Shown here one piece after another: positions 1-8,501 of a DNA stretch of 64,000 nt. How positions within the stretch are numbered: the first letter of the stretch is position 1; each line of letters starts with the position of its first letter. The notes under the pieces were generated by a model. It saw nothing but the letters and a program-made list of their open reading frames with translations, did no database searches and was not told the origin of the DNA. The stretch is from Pyxidicoccus trucidator (GTDB taxonomy: Bacteria > Myxococcota > Myxococcia > Myxococcales > Myxococcaceae): the NCBI RefSeq assembly GCF_010894435.1, contig NZ_JAAIXZ010000004.1, positions 110,300 to 174,299 of the forward strand. Direction: 5' to 3'. The translations under genes and the position numbers were made by a program.

Positions 1-701
1 CTCCGCGCGTTGAGCCAGGCGACCATGTCCGCGATCACCTTGGCCCGCTCCGGCTCGTGGACCAGGTCGTGGTACAGGCCCTCGTAGCGGTTGAGGGTCT
101 TGTCGGTGGTGGCGGCATTGGCGACCAGCTCCGCGCTGCCCTCGGGATTGGTGAGCGCGTCGGCGGTCCCGTGCATCGCCAGCAGTGGCACCTTCAGCTC
201 CGCACGTCGCTTGCCGATGGTCTCCATGGCCTTGAGCAGCTCCGCGCCGGTGCGCGCCGGGCCGTTGCCTTGGAGGATCAGCGGGTCACTCTTCATCTGC
301 GCCACCACCTGAGGATCTCGGGAGAAGAGCGTGTCCTCCGACTCCAGCAGCTTCGAGCGCGGGGAGAGGGTCGACACCACGCCGCTCATGGCGATCAGAA
401 AGCCATTGATGTCCTTGCCCGGCTTGAGCGCAGCGGCGGACAGGATGAGCCCGTTCACCTGCGCAGGATGGGCCAGGGCGTAGAGGGTGCTGATCGCCCC
501 GCCCATGCTGTAGCCGAAGAGGAACACCGGCTTGCCCGGCTCCTTCGCCTTCACCCGCTGTACGAACAGCTTCATGTCCTCCACATATTCGTCGAAGCGC
601 TCGACCCACACCCGCTCGCCCTCGGAGCGCGCGTGCCCGCGCAGCTCGAAGGCGTGGACCGCATAGCCCTCGGCGACCCACGCGAGCGAGGGTGCGCGCA
701 T
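1..701 (-). pseudogene. 5'-truncated duplicate of the alpha/beta-hydrolase (monoacylglycerol-lipase-like) lipoprotein gene
   Basis: Positions 1-678 repeat 1611-2288 with about seven base differences, so this is a recent second copy of the lipase gene at 1592-2554. Homology stops abruptly at 678, inside the codons for VAEGY. The signal peptide, lipobox and the HGLKDH oxyanion-hole segment of the intact copy are therefore missing. An in-frame ATG at 701 (MRAPSLAW...) or one ten codons upstream could start a short product, and it would keep the nucleophile elbow, here GYSMGG instead of GHSMGG. The last few codons lie outside the window. Without a signal and oxyanion loop the product is unlikely to be an exported lipase, so I call it a pseudogene. 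The upstream end abuts the barrel-protein gene. Confidence 0.75.
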
Positions 702-747
702 CGGCGCTTCGGCCACGCACACCCGGTACATCTCCAACACGCTGAAG

Positions 748-1362
748 TCAGAAGGTGCCACCCAACTGCAGCAGTCCCTGGTAGCGCCCGTCGAGCACGT
801 CCTCATCGGTGATGGGCGCGAAGTCCTGGCTGAAGAGGGCGCTGTAGCTGGCGCGTGCCTCGGCGGAAAGACTCTGGTTGAGCTTGTAGCGCAGGCCCAG
901 CCCGACGGGGACGTAGCCGCCGGTGTCGTCGAAGTAACGGACGGAGACGCCGTTGCGGACGGAGTAGCGCTCCATGCCGATGCCGGCCAGCGCGTACGGC
1001 TGCAGGCGGTTGTTGGGGAGGATGCCCACGGTCAGCGCCGCCTGCGCGCCGTTGCGGATGATGTCCGGACCGCCGACTTCCGAGCCCGCCCCGGAGTCGA
1101 GGTCATTGGCGCCTCCGCTGTAGCCCACCTCGACGCCGAGGAACTCCGAAGGGCGATAGCCGATGATGGCCTCATAGGACAGGCCGGGGTTGAGGTTGGA
1201 GGCAAGCTCGCCGGTGTAGCCCTCCGCGCCAAGCCCCAGCAGGAAATAGGGGCCCTCCCATTCGACGTACTGCGAGCCCGACATGGTGAGGCCGTCCTCC
1301 GCGAGCGCGCTGCCTCCCGAGAGCAGCGCCAAGCACAGCCCCATCCTCATGCCTGCCCTCAT
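748..1362 (-). CDS. outer-membrane beta-barrel protein (OmpA/porin-type fold)
   Basis: 204 residues from the ATG at 1362. That start is chosen because GGAGGAGG lies six bases upstream and a signal peptide follows directly (MRAGMRMG, then LCLALLSGGSALA, cleavage before EDG). The mature part alternates aromatic and polar residues as in an eight-stranded barrel: YFLLGLGAEGY, LSYEAIIGYRPS, FLGVEVGYSGG, YALAGIGMERY, VPVGLGLRYKL, LSAEARASYSALF. It ends in an aromatic residue (LLQLGGTF), the usual terminal signal for the Bam machinery. I expect a small outer-membrane protein of unknown ligand. It sits between the two lipase copies, in the same orientation. A longer reading from 1422 is possible but places the signal peptide internally. 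Confidence 0.75.
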   Translation of the reverse strand: MRAGMRMGLCLALLSGGSALAEDGLTMSGSQYVEWEGPYFLLGLGAEGYTGELASNLNPGLSYEAIIGYRPSEFLGVEVGYSGGANDLDSGAGSEVGGPDIIRNGAQAALTVGILPNNRLQPYALAGIGMERYSVRNGVSVRYFDDTGGYVPVGLGLRYKLNQSLSAEARASYSALFSQDFAPITDEDVLDGRYQGLLQLGGTF

Positions 1363-1591
1363 CTCTGACCTCCTCCGGTAGACCCTCCCCATGAAAGTGG
1401 GCTTCCGGCGACTGGAGGACATTGCCCCGCCGGACAGTCAGCCGGGCACAGCGGGCCCCTGGGTCCACGTCACTTCCGGGAGGTCCGCCGAGAAGGGCTT
1501 CCGTGTCTCAGGTCGCTCGTCTTGATGAAGTGCCACTGGCGGAACGTCCAGCCGCTCGCCCAGACGTGCCTGGCCTCGGCGAGACCTCCTC

Positions 1592-2554
1592 TCACGGGAC
1601 TGGGAGAGGGCTCCGCGCGTTGAGCCAGGCGACCATGTCCGCGATCACCTTGGCCCGCTCCGGCTCGTGGACCAGGTCGTGGTACAGGCCCTCGTAGCGG
1701 TTGAGGGTCTTGTCGGTGGTGGCGGCATTGGCGACCAGCTCCGCGCTGCCCTCGGGATTGGTGAGCGCGTCGGCGGTCCCGTGCATCGCCAGCAGTGGCA
1801 CCTTCAGCTCCGCACGTCGCTTGCCGATGGTCTCCATGGCCTTGAGCAGCTCCGCGCCGGTGCGCGCCGGGCCGTTGCCTTGGAGGATCAGCGGGTCACT
1901 CTTCATCTGCGCCACCACCTGCGGATCTCGGGAGAAGAGCGTGTCCTCCGACTCCAGCAGCTTCGAGCGCGGGGAGAGGGTCGACACCACGCCGCTCATG
2001 GCGATTCGAAAGCCACTGATGTCCTTGCCCGGCTTGAGCGCAGCGGCGGACAGGATGAGCCCGTTCACCTGCGCAGGATGGTCCAGGGCGTAGAGGGTGC
2101 TGATCGCCCCGCCCATGCTGTGGCCGAAGAGGAACACCGGCTTGCCCGGCTCCTTCGCCTTCACCCGCTGGACGAACAGCTTCATGTCCTCCACATATTC
2201 GTCGAAGCGCTCGACCCACACCCGCTCGCCCTCGGAGCGCGCGTGCCCGCGCAGCTCGAAGGCGTGGACCGCATAGCCCTCGGCGACCAGTGCGCTGGCC
2301 AGCTCGGTGTAGCGGTCGGCGTGGTCCTTGAGGCCGTGCATCACTATCACCGCGGCGCGCGGCTCTCCGGAGGTGGGACGCCAGGAGGCCTCGTACAGCT
2401 TCAGGCCTCCGGTTCCGCTGAAGCTTCCCTCCACGTAGCGGGTGTTGGCGGGGACCGGCAGGGGAGTGGTCCGGACGGCGGCGGCGCGAGACGGCGCGGC
2501 GGCACAGGCGGACAGGAGAGAGACCAGGGTCAGGACGAGAGCGCTGCGGAACAT
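1592..2554 (-). CDS. alpha/beta-hydrolase lipoprotein, monoacylglycerol-lipase-like
   Basis: 320 residues from the ATG at 2554, preceded by GGAGG. The N-terminus is a lipoprotein signal (MFRSALVLTLVSLLSAC, lipid-modified Cys at 17). The hydrolase domain fits the serine-aminopeptidase S33/monoacylglycerol-lipase group: oxyanion motif HGLKDHADRY, nucleophile elbow GHSMGG, an acid in HGTADALTNP and the catalytic His in YHDLVHEP. It probably hydrolyses acylglycerols or esters at the envelope; the substrate is inferred from the family. The gene was partly duplicated to its left (1-701) with the barrel gene between the copies. Nothing indicates damage in this copy. Confidence 0.85.
   Translation of the reverse strand: MFRSALVLTLVSLLSACAAAPSRAAAVRTTPLPVPANTRYVEGSFSGTGGLKLYEASWRPTSGEPRAAVIVMHGLKDHADRYTELASALVAEGYAVHAFELRGHARSEGERVWVERFDEYVEDMKLFVQRVKAKEPGKPVFLFGHSMGGAISTLYALDHPAQVNGLILSAAALKPGKDISGFRIAMSGVVSTLSPRSKLLESEDTLFSRDPQVVAQMKSDPLILQGNGPARTGAELLKAMETIGKRRAELKVPLLAMHGTADALTNPEGSAELVANAATTDKTLNRYEGLYHDLVHEPERAKVIADMVAWLNARSPLPVP
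1611..2288. repeat. direct repeat, second copy of 1-678
   Basis: 678 bases match positions 1-678 with about seven substitutions and no gaps. The two copies are 1610 bases apart and flank the barrel gene. The left limit cannot be set, because the first copy runs into the window edge. Confidence 0.9.
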
Positions 2555-2649
2555 TCGACCTCCAAGAGGGAGTCGACACCATTGCCCTGGCGCCGAACCC
2601 GAACATCGGCCAGATGGCCTACTCCGGCGCTTCCAGGCTTGGGCGGGTC

Positions 2650-2815
2650 CGCGTGAGCTCCAGCGGCCTGGAGCGAGGCCTGCGTCTCCGACGAGAAGAG
2701 GAAACCCTCGTCCTTGCAGCGCGGGTAGTAGCCAATCCACTCGCCCAGGACCCACACCCACCAGTTGCCCTGGTGGAGGCGCACCTGGATGTCCATGGGA
2801 GCATGGTGCTTCCTT
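2650..2815 (-). pseudogene. C-terminal relic of a neprosin-type (DUF239) secreted peptidase
   Basis: The minus-strand frame from about 2796 reads IQVRLHQGNWWVWVLGEWIG then YYPRCKDEGFLFSSETQ. This pattern of NWWVW, GEWIGYYP and LFSS is typical of the end of the neprosin prolyl-peptidase domain, which in plants and bacteria carries GxWWL..GxxIGYWP. No start, signal peptide or upstream catalytic part is present, and the downstream frame leaves the family consensus within about 15 codons. I read it as a leftover of a deleted gene. It lies between the lipase and the protease genes, and its own frame passes on into the lipase leader. Confidence 0.5.
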
Positions 2816-3085
2816 GGACGGAGGGGGTTGGGCTCGAGTCCTGGCTTGTCACAAACTGCTGTTGCTCCTGGAACCCGAGTTCCAAAGCCATGACATATAC
2901 GGGGAATCCACATGCTCCGTTCAGCTTGGAAGTCCGAAAAATACATACACAGTGCCTGTTCCTCCGTTCGGCGGAGGCACTGGGGCATGCCACAAATTGA
3001 TGAAGGACCTCAAACACTTGCAACAACGTCAGAGCCATATGTTTATCTTCGCGCTCCCCGGAATGCCTTCCGGAAAGGAGGCACC

Positions 3086-4417
3086 ATGCTTCGAAGCACA
3101 TCGAAAGCTGCTCTGGTAGCACTGTTCATCCCCAGCCTGCTGCTCACTGCCTGCGGTGAGGAGGGTTTGGAGTCGCGTCCCGCCCTGGACCCGGAGCTGG
3201 CCCGAGTGCCGGCTGGCGCCCCGGTTCGCGAGGGCTACGCCTGGAACGCCGCGAGGGGGAAGCTGGTGCCGGTGAAGTACGCCGAGGTGGATGGACTGGC
3301 CATCCTCGAGGGGGACATGGTTCTCGGCACGGTGGAGGAGATGGAGGCGCGCGCGCGCGCGGTGGAGGCCCGGGGCGGCCTCGACGTCCCGGGGGTGCAG
3401 GCCCAGGGCGTGGCCATCACCGGGGCGAACTTTCGCTGGCCCGACTCCCAGGTGCCCTACTCCATCGACCCGGCCCTGCCAAACCAGGCGCGAATCACGA
3501 ACGCCATCAATCACTGGCAACAGCGTACGCACCTCCGCTTCGTGCAACGCACCGTGCTCAACGCGGCGCTGTACCCGAACTACATTCACTTCCAGTCAGG
3601 CAACGGGTGCAGTGCCAACGTGGGACGAATTGGTGGCCAGCAAGGGGTGTGGATGGGTGACGGGTGCAGCACGGGCAACATCATCCATGAAATCGGACAT
3701 GCGCTGGGCCTCTGGCACGAGCAGTCGCGCGAGGACCGCAATGCGTACGTGCGCATCCGGTACGAGAACATCCTCGCGGGTCAGGCGCACAACTTCGACC
3801 AGCAGATCGCCAACGGCGACGACATCTTCGCCTATGACTACGGCTCCATCATGCACTACCCCAGGACTGCGTTCTCGAGCAACGGGCAGCCCACCGTCGA
3901 GACACTGGGGGGGCAGGCCATCGGGCAGCGCGACGCGCTGAGCATCACGGACGCGGCATCCGTGGCGCGTCTCTACTCGAGAACCATCAACCTGCGTACC
4001 TCGGGCGGTTACTACATTGTGGCCGAGTTCGGCGGCGGCGCCGCGGTGGACGCCAACCGCACCGCCGTGGGTGCCTGGGAGAGGTTCCAACTGGTGGACC
4101 GCAACGGCTTCGCGCTGCAAAGCGGCGACCTCGTCCACCTGCAGACGTTCAACGGCAACTATGTCATGGCCGTGAACGGTGGCGGCTCGGGGGTGACAGC
4201 CACCCCCACGGCGCCTGGCGACTTTGAAACCTTCCGCATCTGGAAGATTGCTGGCACGGGCCTCCTCACCATCGGCACCGGAGACACCGTGGCCCTGGCG
4301 ACGCTCGACCTCCTCAACCCCCGCTACCTGGTGGCCGAGGACGGCGGCGGCGGCAGGCTGAACGCCGACCGCACCGCCGTGGGTGCCTGGGAGCAGTTCA
4401 TCATTACCTTCGAGTGA
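3086..4417 (+). CDS. astacin-family (M12A) zinc metalloprotease lipoprotein with C-terminal beta-trefoil-like repeats
   Basis: 443 residues; the ATG at 3086 follows AAAGGAGG. The signal peptide ends in a lipobox (SLLLTAC, Cys 23). The protease domain (about 110-320) has the zinc motif HEIGHALGLWHE at 201-212 and the Met-turn SIMHYPR near 254, both diagnostic of astacins. The last 110 residues contain two similar segments, YYIVAEFGGGAAVDANRTAV and YLVAEDGGGGRLNADRTAV, each followed by GAWE(R/Q)F. These resemble fascin or ricin-type trefoil repeats that bind sugars or scaffold proteins. A predatory or degradative role at the cell surface or outside is inferred from the family. Confidence 0.9.
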   Translation: MLRSTSKAALVALFIPSLLLTACGEEGLESRPALDPELARVPAGAPVREGYAWNAARGKLVPVKYAEVDGLAILEGDMVLGTVEEMEARARAVEARGGLDVPGVQAQGVAITGANFRWPDSQVPYSIDPALPNQARITNAINHWQQRTHLRFVQRTVLNAALYPNYIHFQSGNGCSANVGRIGGQQGVWMGDGCSTGNIIHEIGHALGLWHEQSREDRNAYVRIRYENILAGQAHNFDQQIANGDDIFAYDYGSIMHYPRTAFSSNGQPTVETLGGQAIGQRDALSITDAASVARLYSRTINLRTSGGYYIVAEFGGGAAVDANRTAVGAWERFQLVDRNGFALQSGDLVHLQTFNGNYVMAVNGGGSGVTATPTAPGDFETFRIWKIAGTGLLTIGTGDTVALATLDLLNPRYLVAEDGGGGRLNADRTAVGAWEQFIITFE

Positions 4418-4546
4418 GGGACGGCCCGGGGTAGGGCCCAGGAACTCCGGGCGAAAGCAGACACGCGTCTGGGCGGGCGTGGTCGCGGGCAGTACCGTGG
4501 CCACGCCCAGGTTCTGCTGCCTCACTTCTTCCCGAGACTGGAGCCG

Positions 4547-6484
4547 CTACTCGATGGGCGGTGGCTCGGGCTCGAGGAGGTGGGGCGGCTCCGTCTGTCC
4601 CTCGTCGCGCAGCCGGAGCGCGCGGTCGATGCGCGCGGCGGCGCTGATGAGGCCGAGGTGGCTGAAGGCCTGCGGGAAGTTGCCCAGCTGCTCGCGGGTC
4701 AGCGGGGAGATTTCCTCCGCCAGCAGTCCCAGGTGGTTGGACGCTTCGGCGTGCGCGACGAAGACGTCCTCGGCCTCGTCGATGCGGTTGGCCAGCGCCA
4801 GCGCCTCGGCCAGCCAGAAGCCGCAGAGGATGAAGCCGCCCTCGGGGCCGCCGACTCCGTCATCCATCCGGTACCGGCGGAGGAACGGGCCCGTCCCCAG
4901 CTCGTGGCGCAGCCAGTCGATGGTCCGGAGGATGAACGGGTCCTGCGCTCGAAAGCACCCGACGATGGGCAGGAGCAGCAACGAGGCATCCGGCTCGTTC
5001 CCACCATAGGTGCCCACGAAGTGCTTCCGGGCCGGGTCCACGCCGTTGCGGAGGATGTCGGTCCGGATGACGTCCGCCAGGTCCGTGCACGCCTTCTCCA
5101 GCTCCGTCTCACCGAAGAGCCGGGACAGGTGCTCCCCCCGGCGCAGCGCCAGCCAGCCCATGAGCTTCGAGTGGACGTTGTGGCGCATCTCCCGGCGCGG
5201 CTCCCAGATGCCGTGGTCGGGCTCTCGCCAGCGGCGGGCGGTGGTCTGGATGACCGAGCGGAGCAGCCGCCACGTGCGCAGCGGCAGCCGGCCTCCGAAG
5301 CGCTCGTAGAGGTACGCCGCGTCGAGCAGTGCGCCCGCGGTGTCGAACTGGAACTGGTCTCTCGCGCCGTTGCCGATGCGCACCGGGCGCGAGCCCTGGA
5401 AGCCGGCGAGGTGTGGCAATTCCTGCTCGGGAGGCACGGTGCCGCCGTCCAGCGTGTACATCACCTGGAGCGGGTCGCCGCGCTGCAGGGTGTCTCGCAC
5501 GAAATAGAAGAACTCACGGGACTCGCCCAGGAAGCCCATGAGGTTGGTGGCGCGCACGGCCATCGCCGAGTCGCGCACCCAGCTGAAGCGGTAGTCCCAG
5601 TTGCGAGGTCCCCCCATCCACTCGGGGAGCGAGGTGGTGGGCGCCGCCACCATGGCGCCGGTGGGGCCGTACATCAGCAGCTTCAGCACCAGCGCCGAGC
5701 GGAGGACGTGGTGCCGCCAGGGGCCCTCGTAGCGGAGGCGCTGGGACCACTCGCGCCAGGCCTGGCGCGTGTCCCGCAGGTGGTCGAAGGGCCGGTAGGC
5801 GGAGATGGGCTCCGGCCGGTCCGAGTCCCAGGACAGCACCATCCACCGCCGCTCGCCCGCGCCGAGCCGGATGCGCGTCTGGAGGCCCGACTCGCCACGG
5901 CAGGGCTGCCCTTTCAGCTCATGGCAGGGCCGCCAGTCCGCCTCCCCGCTGAGCACGGCGACCATCCGCTCGCCCCGCGCCCCGCGCGCGACCAGGCCGT
6001 GCTCCTCCCGCTCCACCCGGGTCTCCGAGGCCCCGTAGCCGAAGCGCGGGTCGAAGACGACGTTGAGCTCCACCGCGCCCTCGAGACACTCGATGCGCCG
6101 GTGGACCTCGTGGACGGTGGAGCGCGGGTCGTTCGTCCACGGCATGTAGTCGATGATGCGGACGACGCCCTTGCGCTCGAAGCGGAAGAGGGTCTCCAGG
6201 ACGTTGGTGTCCGGGTCGTAGCGCTGCAGGCTCTCGAACGGCCACACGACAGGGAGGATGCCGGTGATGCCTCCCTTCTCTTCATCGAGGATGCCCGCGA
6301 AGACGCTTGGGCTGTCGAAGCGGGGAAAGCAGAGCCAGTCGATGACGCCATCCGGCCGGACCAGGGCGCAGGTGATTCCGTCGCCAATCACCCCGCGGCC
6401 GGCCAGCGGGACTTCCCGGTGGGAGGCCGGGTTGGAGAACCGGAAGGGACGGGCCATTCGCTTGGCGGCGCTGTAGAGGTCCAT
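4547..6484 (-). CDS. glycoside hydrolase family 15 (glucoamylase/trehalase-like)
   Basis: 645 residues. The N-terminal beta domain starts with IGDGITCALVRPDGVIDWLC, the usual opening of bacterial GH15 proteins. The (alpha/alpha)6 catalytic domain follows, with GGPRNWDYRFSWVRDSA and the acid segment HGIWEPR near residue 430; NEPDASLLLLP near 525 lies in the region that carries the second catalytic Glu. There is no signal peptide, so it is probably cytoplasmic. Family members act on glucoamylase substrates or on trehalose, and trehalase activity is plausible in a sporulating myxobacterium but unproven here. The start is uncertain; MARPFRFSN, nine codons in, is an alternative. It is transcribed alone, convergent with the protease gene. 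Confidence 0.88.
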   Translation of the reverse strand: MDLYSAAKRMARPFRFSNPASHREVPLAGRGVIGDGITCALVRPDGVIDWLCFPRFDSPSVFAGILDEEKGGITGILPVVWPFESLQRYDPDTNVLETLFRFERKGVVRIIDYMPWTNDPRSTVHEVHRRIECLEGAVELNVVFDPRFGYGASETRVEREEHGLVARGARGERMVAVLSGEADWRPCHELKGQPCRGESGLQTRIRLGAGERRWMVLSWDSDRPEPISAYRPFDHLRDTRQAWREWSQRLRYEGPWRHHVLRSALVLKLLMYGPTGAMVAAPTTSLPEWMGGPRNWDYRFSWVRDSAMAVRATNLMGFLGESREFFYFVRDTLQRGDPLQVMYTLDGGTVPPEQELPHLAGFQGSRPVRIGNGARDQFQFDTAGALLDAAYLYERFGGRLPLRTWRLLRSVIQTTARRWREPDHGIWEPRREMRHNVHSKLMGWLALRRGEHLSRLFGETELEKACTDLADVIRTDILRNGVDPARKHFVGTYGGNEPDASLLLLPIVGCFRAQDPFILRTIDWLRHELGTGPFLRRYRMDDGVGGPEGGFILCGFWLAEALALANRIDEAEDVFVAHAEASNHLGLLAEEISPLTREQLGNFPQAFSHLGLISAAARIDRALRLRDEGQTEPPHLLEPEPPPIE

Positions 6485-6609
6485 GAGCAGGCGGGTCGCG
6501 AGAGAGACGGTGGCCTTCCGCCCTCAAGGTAGGGACCCACACGGACTCCGCCGCCAGTCAGGGAGGTGAGCCACCAGGGGGCCTGGCGTCCGCCTCACGG
6601 GCACCCTTC

Positions 6610-6630
6610 GCGCCTCAGCGCGTGAGGCGC
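6610..6630 (-). terminator. stem-loop downstream of the Fic gene
   Basis: An 8-bp perfect inverted repeat (GCGCCTCA/TGAGGCGC) with a five-base loop lies just past the stop of the Fic gene. There is no clear U tract, so this is a candidate only. Confidence 0.35.
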
Positions 6631-6634
6631 CTTC

Positions 6635-8161
6635 TCAGCTCGGGCGGGAGCTGGCGCGAGGCATCAGGTGCTCCTGAACGACTTTCTCCAGGGCACGCAC
6701 CTCGTCGTCAGTGAGGGCGCTGAAGAATCTGGCCCGCTTGCCCGCCGACAAGCGGCCTCCATTCTGGAGACAGAACTGGACGAAGCGATTGCGCGCCTTG
6801 TCCGGCATCTCGACGAGGCCGTCCAGCTTCTCGCGGGCCTTGCGGTAGCGGACGATGAAGTCCAACTCGTCGCGAAACTCCGTGCGGATGGTCTCTTCGG
6901 TCCAGCGATAGAGATCCTCCGCCATGCGCGTGAAGTCGACGTAGCGATAGAAGCCGCTCGTCCTTCCTTTCACCGAAAGGTGTCCATCCTCGTCCACCGT
7001 GTAGTCCACCAGGGTCATCAGCGGCTTGGAGAAGGACTCCAGGCAGGCATCGTACTGCTCGCGCTTCTGCAACATGACCGCGGAGATGGGAAAGATGAGT
7101 CCCTTGGGGGTGAAGCCCTCCTTGGAGAGAATGTAGTGGATGAGCAACCGGTGGAGTCGACCGTTGCCATCCTCGAAGGGGTGGATGAAGACGAAACCAA
7201 AGGAGATGGCGGCCGCATGAACGACGGGATCCACCTGGGAAGCCATCATCCGCTCCAACGAAGAGAGCAGTCCCCGCATCAAGCGGGGGACCACCTTGGG
7301 ACGCGGCGGGACGAAGTGGACGCGCTGACGCAGTCCCACTCCCACGGATTCGCCCACGTAGTTCTGCTCCTCGCGATAGCGTCGCTCCCCAAAGCGCTTT
7401 TCCACGATTACGTTCTGCATCTGGACCAGCGCGGCTCTATTCAATGAGCTCCTATCGGGAAGCTCACGCAGAAGGGAGACGAACCTCGCGGCGCGCTTCT
7501 GGCTGGGCTTTTCCCGCTCGATGCTGAAAGAGGAGCGGGTCTCCTTCGTGTAGAGATAGTCGACCGCGCGGCGGAGGGCATCCTCGTCGTAAGACGCCAC
7601 GATGCGTGCGGCCTCCCGCGCGAGCTGTCTCTCCTCGAACTCCAGGAGGGCGGGTGTCCGGCGTACCATGGGACAGAAGTTCACGTTGCCCAGAAGGTTG
7701 TCGCGCACGCGGTGTCGCCGGCTGTTCACGGGCTCTGCTGTGTAATAGCGCTTGGAGTCGAGCAGTTCGACGTAGTTGCCCTGGGTCACGTCCTCCAGGG
7801 CCAGCTGACGCCCTGTGAGGAACTCGTAGAGAAACCACAGCCGACGGGTGTTCTGCCCCGTGGGCCGCGCCCGGATATAGCGGCACAACTCTTCCTCGAA
7901 AGGACCTTGCTCCACCGCACGGAACAGAGCGGCAAGCACCTCCAGGGAAACGCCTTCGTGCTTGAGCGCGAACTCCAGATGGCCGCAGAGAGAAGGGCCC
8001 GGGTTGTAGGCGTTCGGGTAGGTGACGAACTCGCGCCCCCCTTTGCTCTGCACGTGCTTGCCCGCGATCGCAGCGCAGGACGAGAGTTGATGCGGAGGCA
8101 GGACCGTGAGGTCGTAATCCGCGATGGCTTTCGCGTATCCGATGGGGATGCTCCGCGACAT
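6635..8161 (-). CDS. Fic-domain protein (putative AMPylase)
   Basis: 508 residues from the ATG at 8161 (MSRSIPIGY). The Fic core motif is complete: HPFEDGNGRLHR at about 327-338, preceded by helix HAAAISFGFVFI. His 327 is the catalytic base and the DGNGR segment binds the nucleotide phosphates. Upstream at about 210-217 is SSFSIERE, at the place of the (S/T)xxxE(G/N) inhibitory helix of class II Fic proteins; Arg replaces the usual Gly/Asn after the Glu. The family transfers AMP to hydroxyl side chains; the target is unknown. No antitoxin-like partner is adjacent. The upstream region carries a 22-base palindrome (8260-8281) that could be an operator. Confidence 0.88.
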   Translation of the reverse strand: MSRSIPIGYAKAIADYDLTVLPPHQLSSCAAIAGKHVQSKGGREFVTYPNAYNPGPSLCGHLEFALKHEGVSLEVLAALFRAVEQGPFEEELCRYIRARPTGQNTRRLWFLYEFLTGRQLALEDVTQGNYVELLDSKRYYTAEPVNSRRHRVRDNLLGNVNFCPMVRRTPALLEFEERQLAREAARIVASYDEDALRRAVDYLYTKETRSSFSIEREKPSQKRAARFVSLLRELPDRSSLNRAALVQMQNVIVEKRFGERRYREEQNYVGESVGVGLRQRVHFVPPRPKVVPRLMRGLLSSLERMMASQVDPVVHAAAISFGFVFIHPFEDGNGRLHRLLIHYILSKEGFTPKGLIFPISAVMLQKREQYDACLESFSKPLMTLVDYTVDEDGHLSVKGRTSGFYRYVDFTRMAEDLYRWTEETIRTEFRDELDFIVRYRKAREKLDGLVEMPDKARNRFVQFCLQNGGRLSAGKRARFFSALTDDEVRALEKVVQEHLMPRASSRPS

Positions 8162-8259
8162 TCCTGGACCCTTCAGTCCGCAGGTGCGGAAATTGACTAC
8201 GCGGCCTGCACGCAGCTGCACGCCTCAGGTCACGTTGAAGAAATCGATAGCTGGCGCCC

Positions 8260-8281
8260 TATAGCGCGTGACAGCGCTATA
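8260..8281. promoter_or_regulatory. palindromic operator candidate upstream of the Fic gene
   Basis: TATAGCGC, six bases, GCGCTATA: perfect 8-bp arms about 100 bases upstream of the Fic start, in an AT-richer stretch of the 340-base gap 8162-8501. To its right, AATCGTTAG at 8291 and AATCGTTAC at 8321 form a direct repeat with a 30-base period. Both could bind a regulator of the Fic gene. The rest of the gap holds nothing I recognise. Confidence 0.45.
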
Positions 8282-8501
8282 TTTTGTAAGAATCGTTAGG
8301 AAACAGCCCCTCCGTCTCAAAATCGTTACGAGGAGGCATGCTTGGCGAGGGCCCAACCGTGCAGGGGAACACCGGTTCGGAATCGGCTCCGCGAAGTGGC
8401 GGGAATGACTGGAGCGGATGCGCATGAGCAGGCGTGTACCCAAAGGAGTTGCACGGGCTCTGCACCGGCCTGGCGCACACGTCGGGCGCTGGAGCAACTG
8501 G

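Noticed and set aside
1667..2656. Long plus-strand reading frame of 329 codons opposite the lipase gene
   Set aside because: It is a codon-bias shadow of the minus-strand gene; it is Arg/His/Leu-rich without a fold, and the opposite strand has a signal peptide and catalytic motifs.
4580..6532. 650-codon plus-strand frame opposite the GH15 gene
   Set aside because: It has the composition of an antisense frame in high-GC DNA; the GH15 motifs are on the minus strand.
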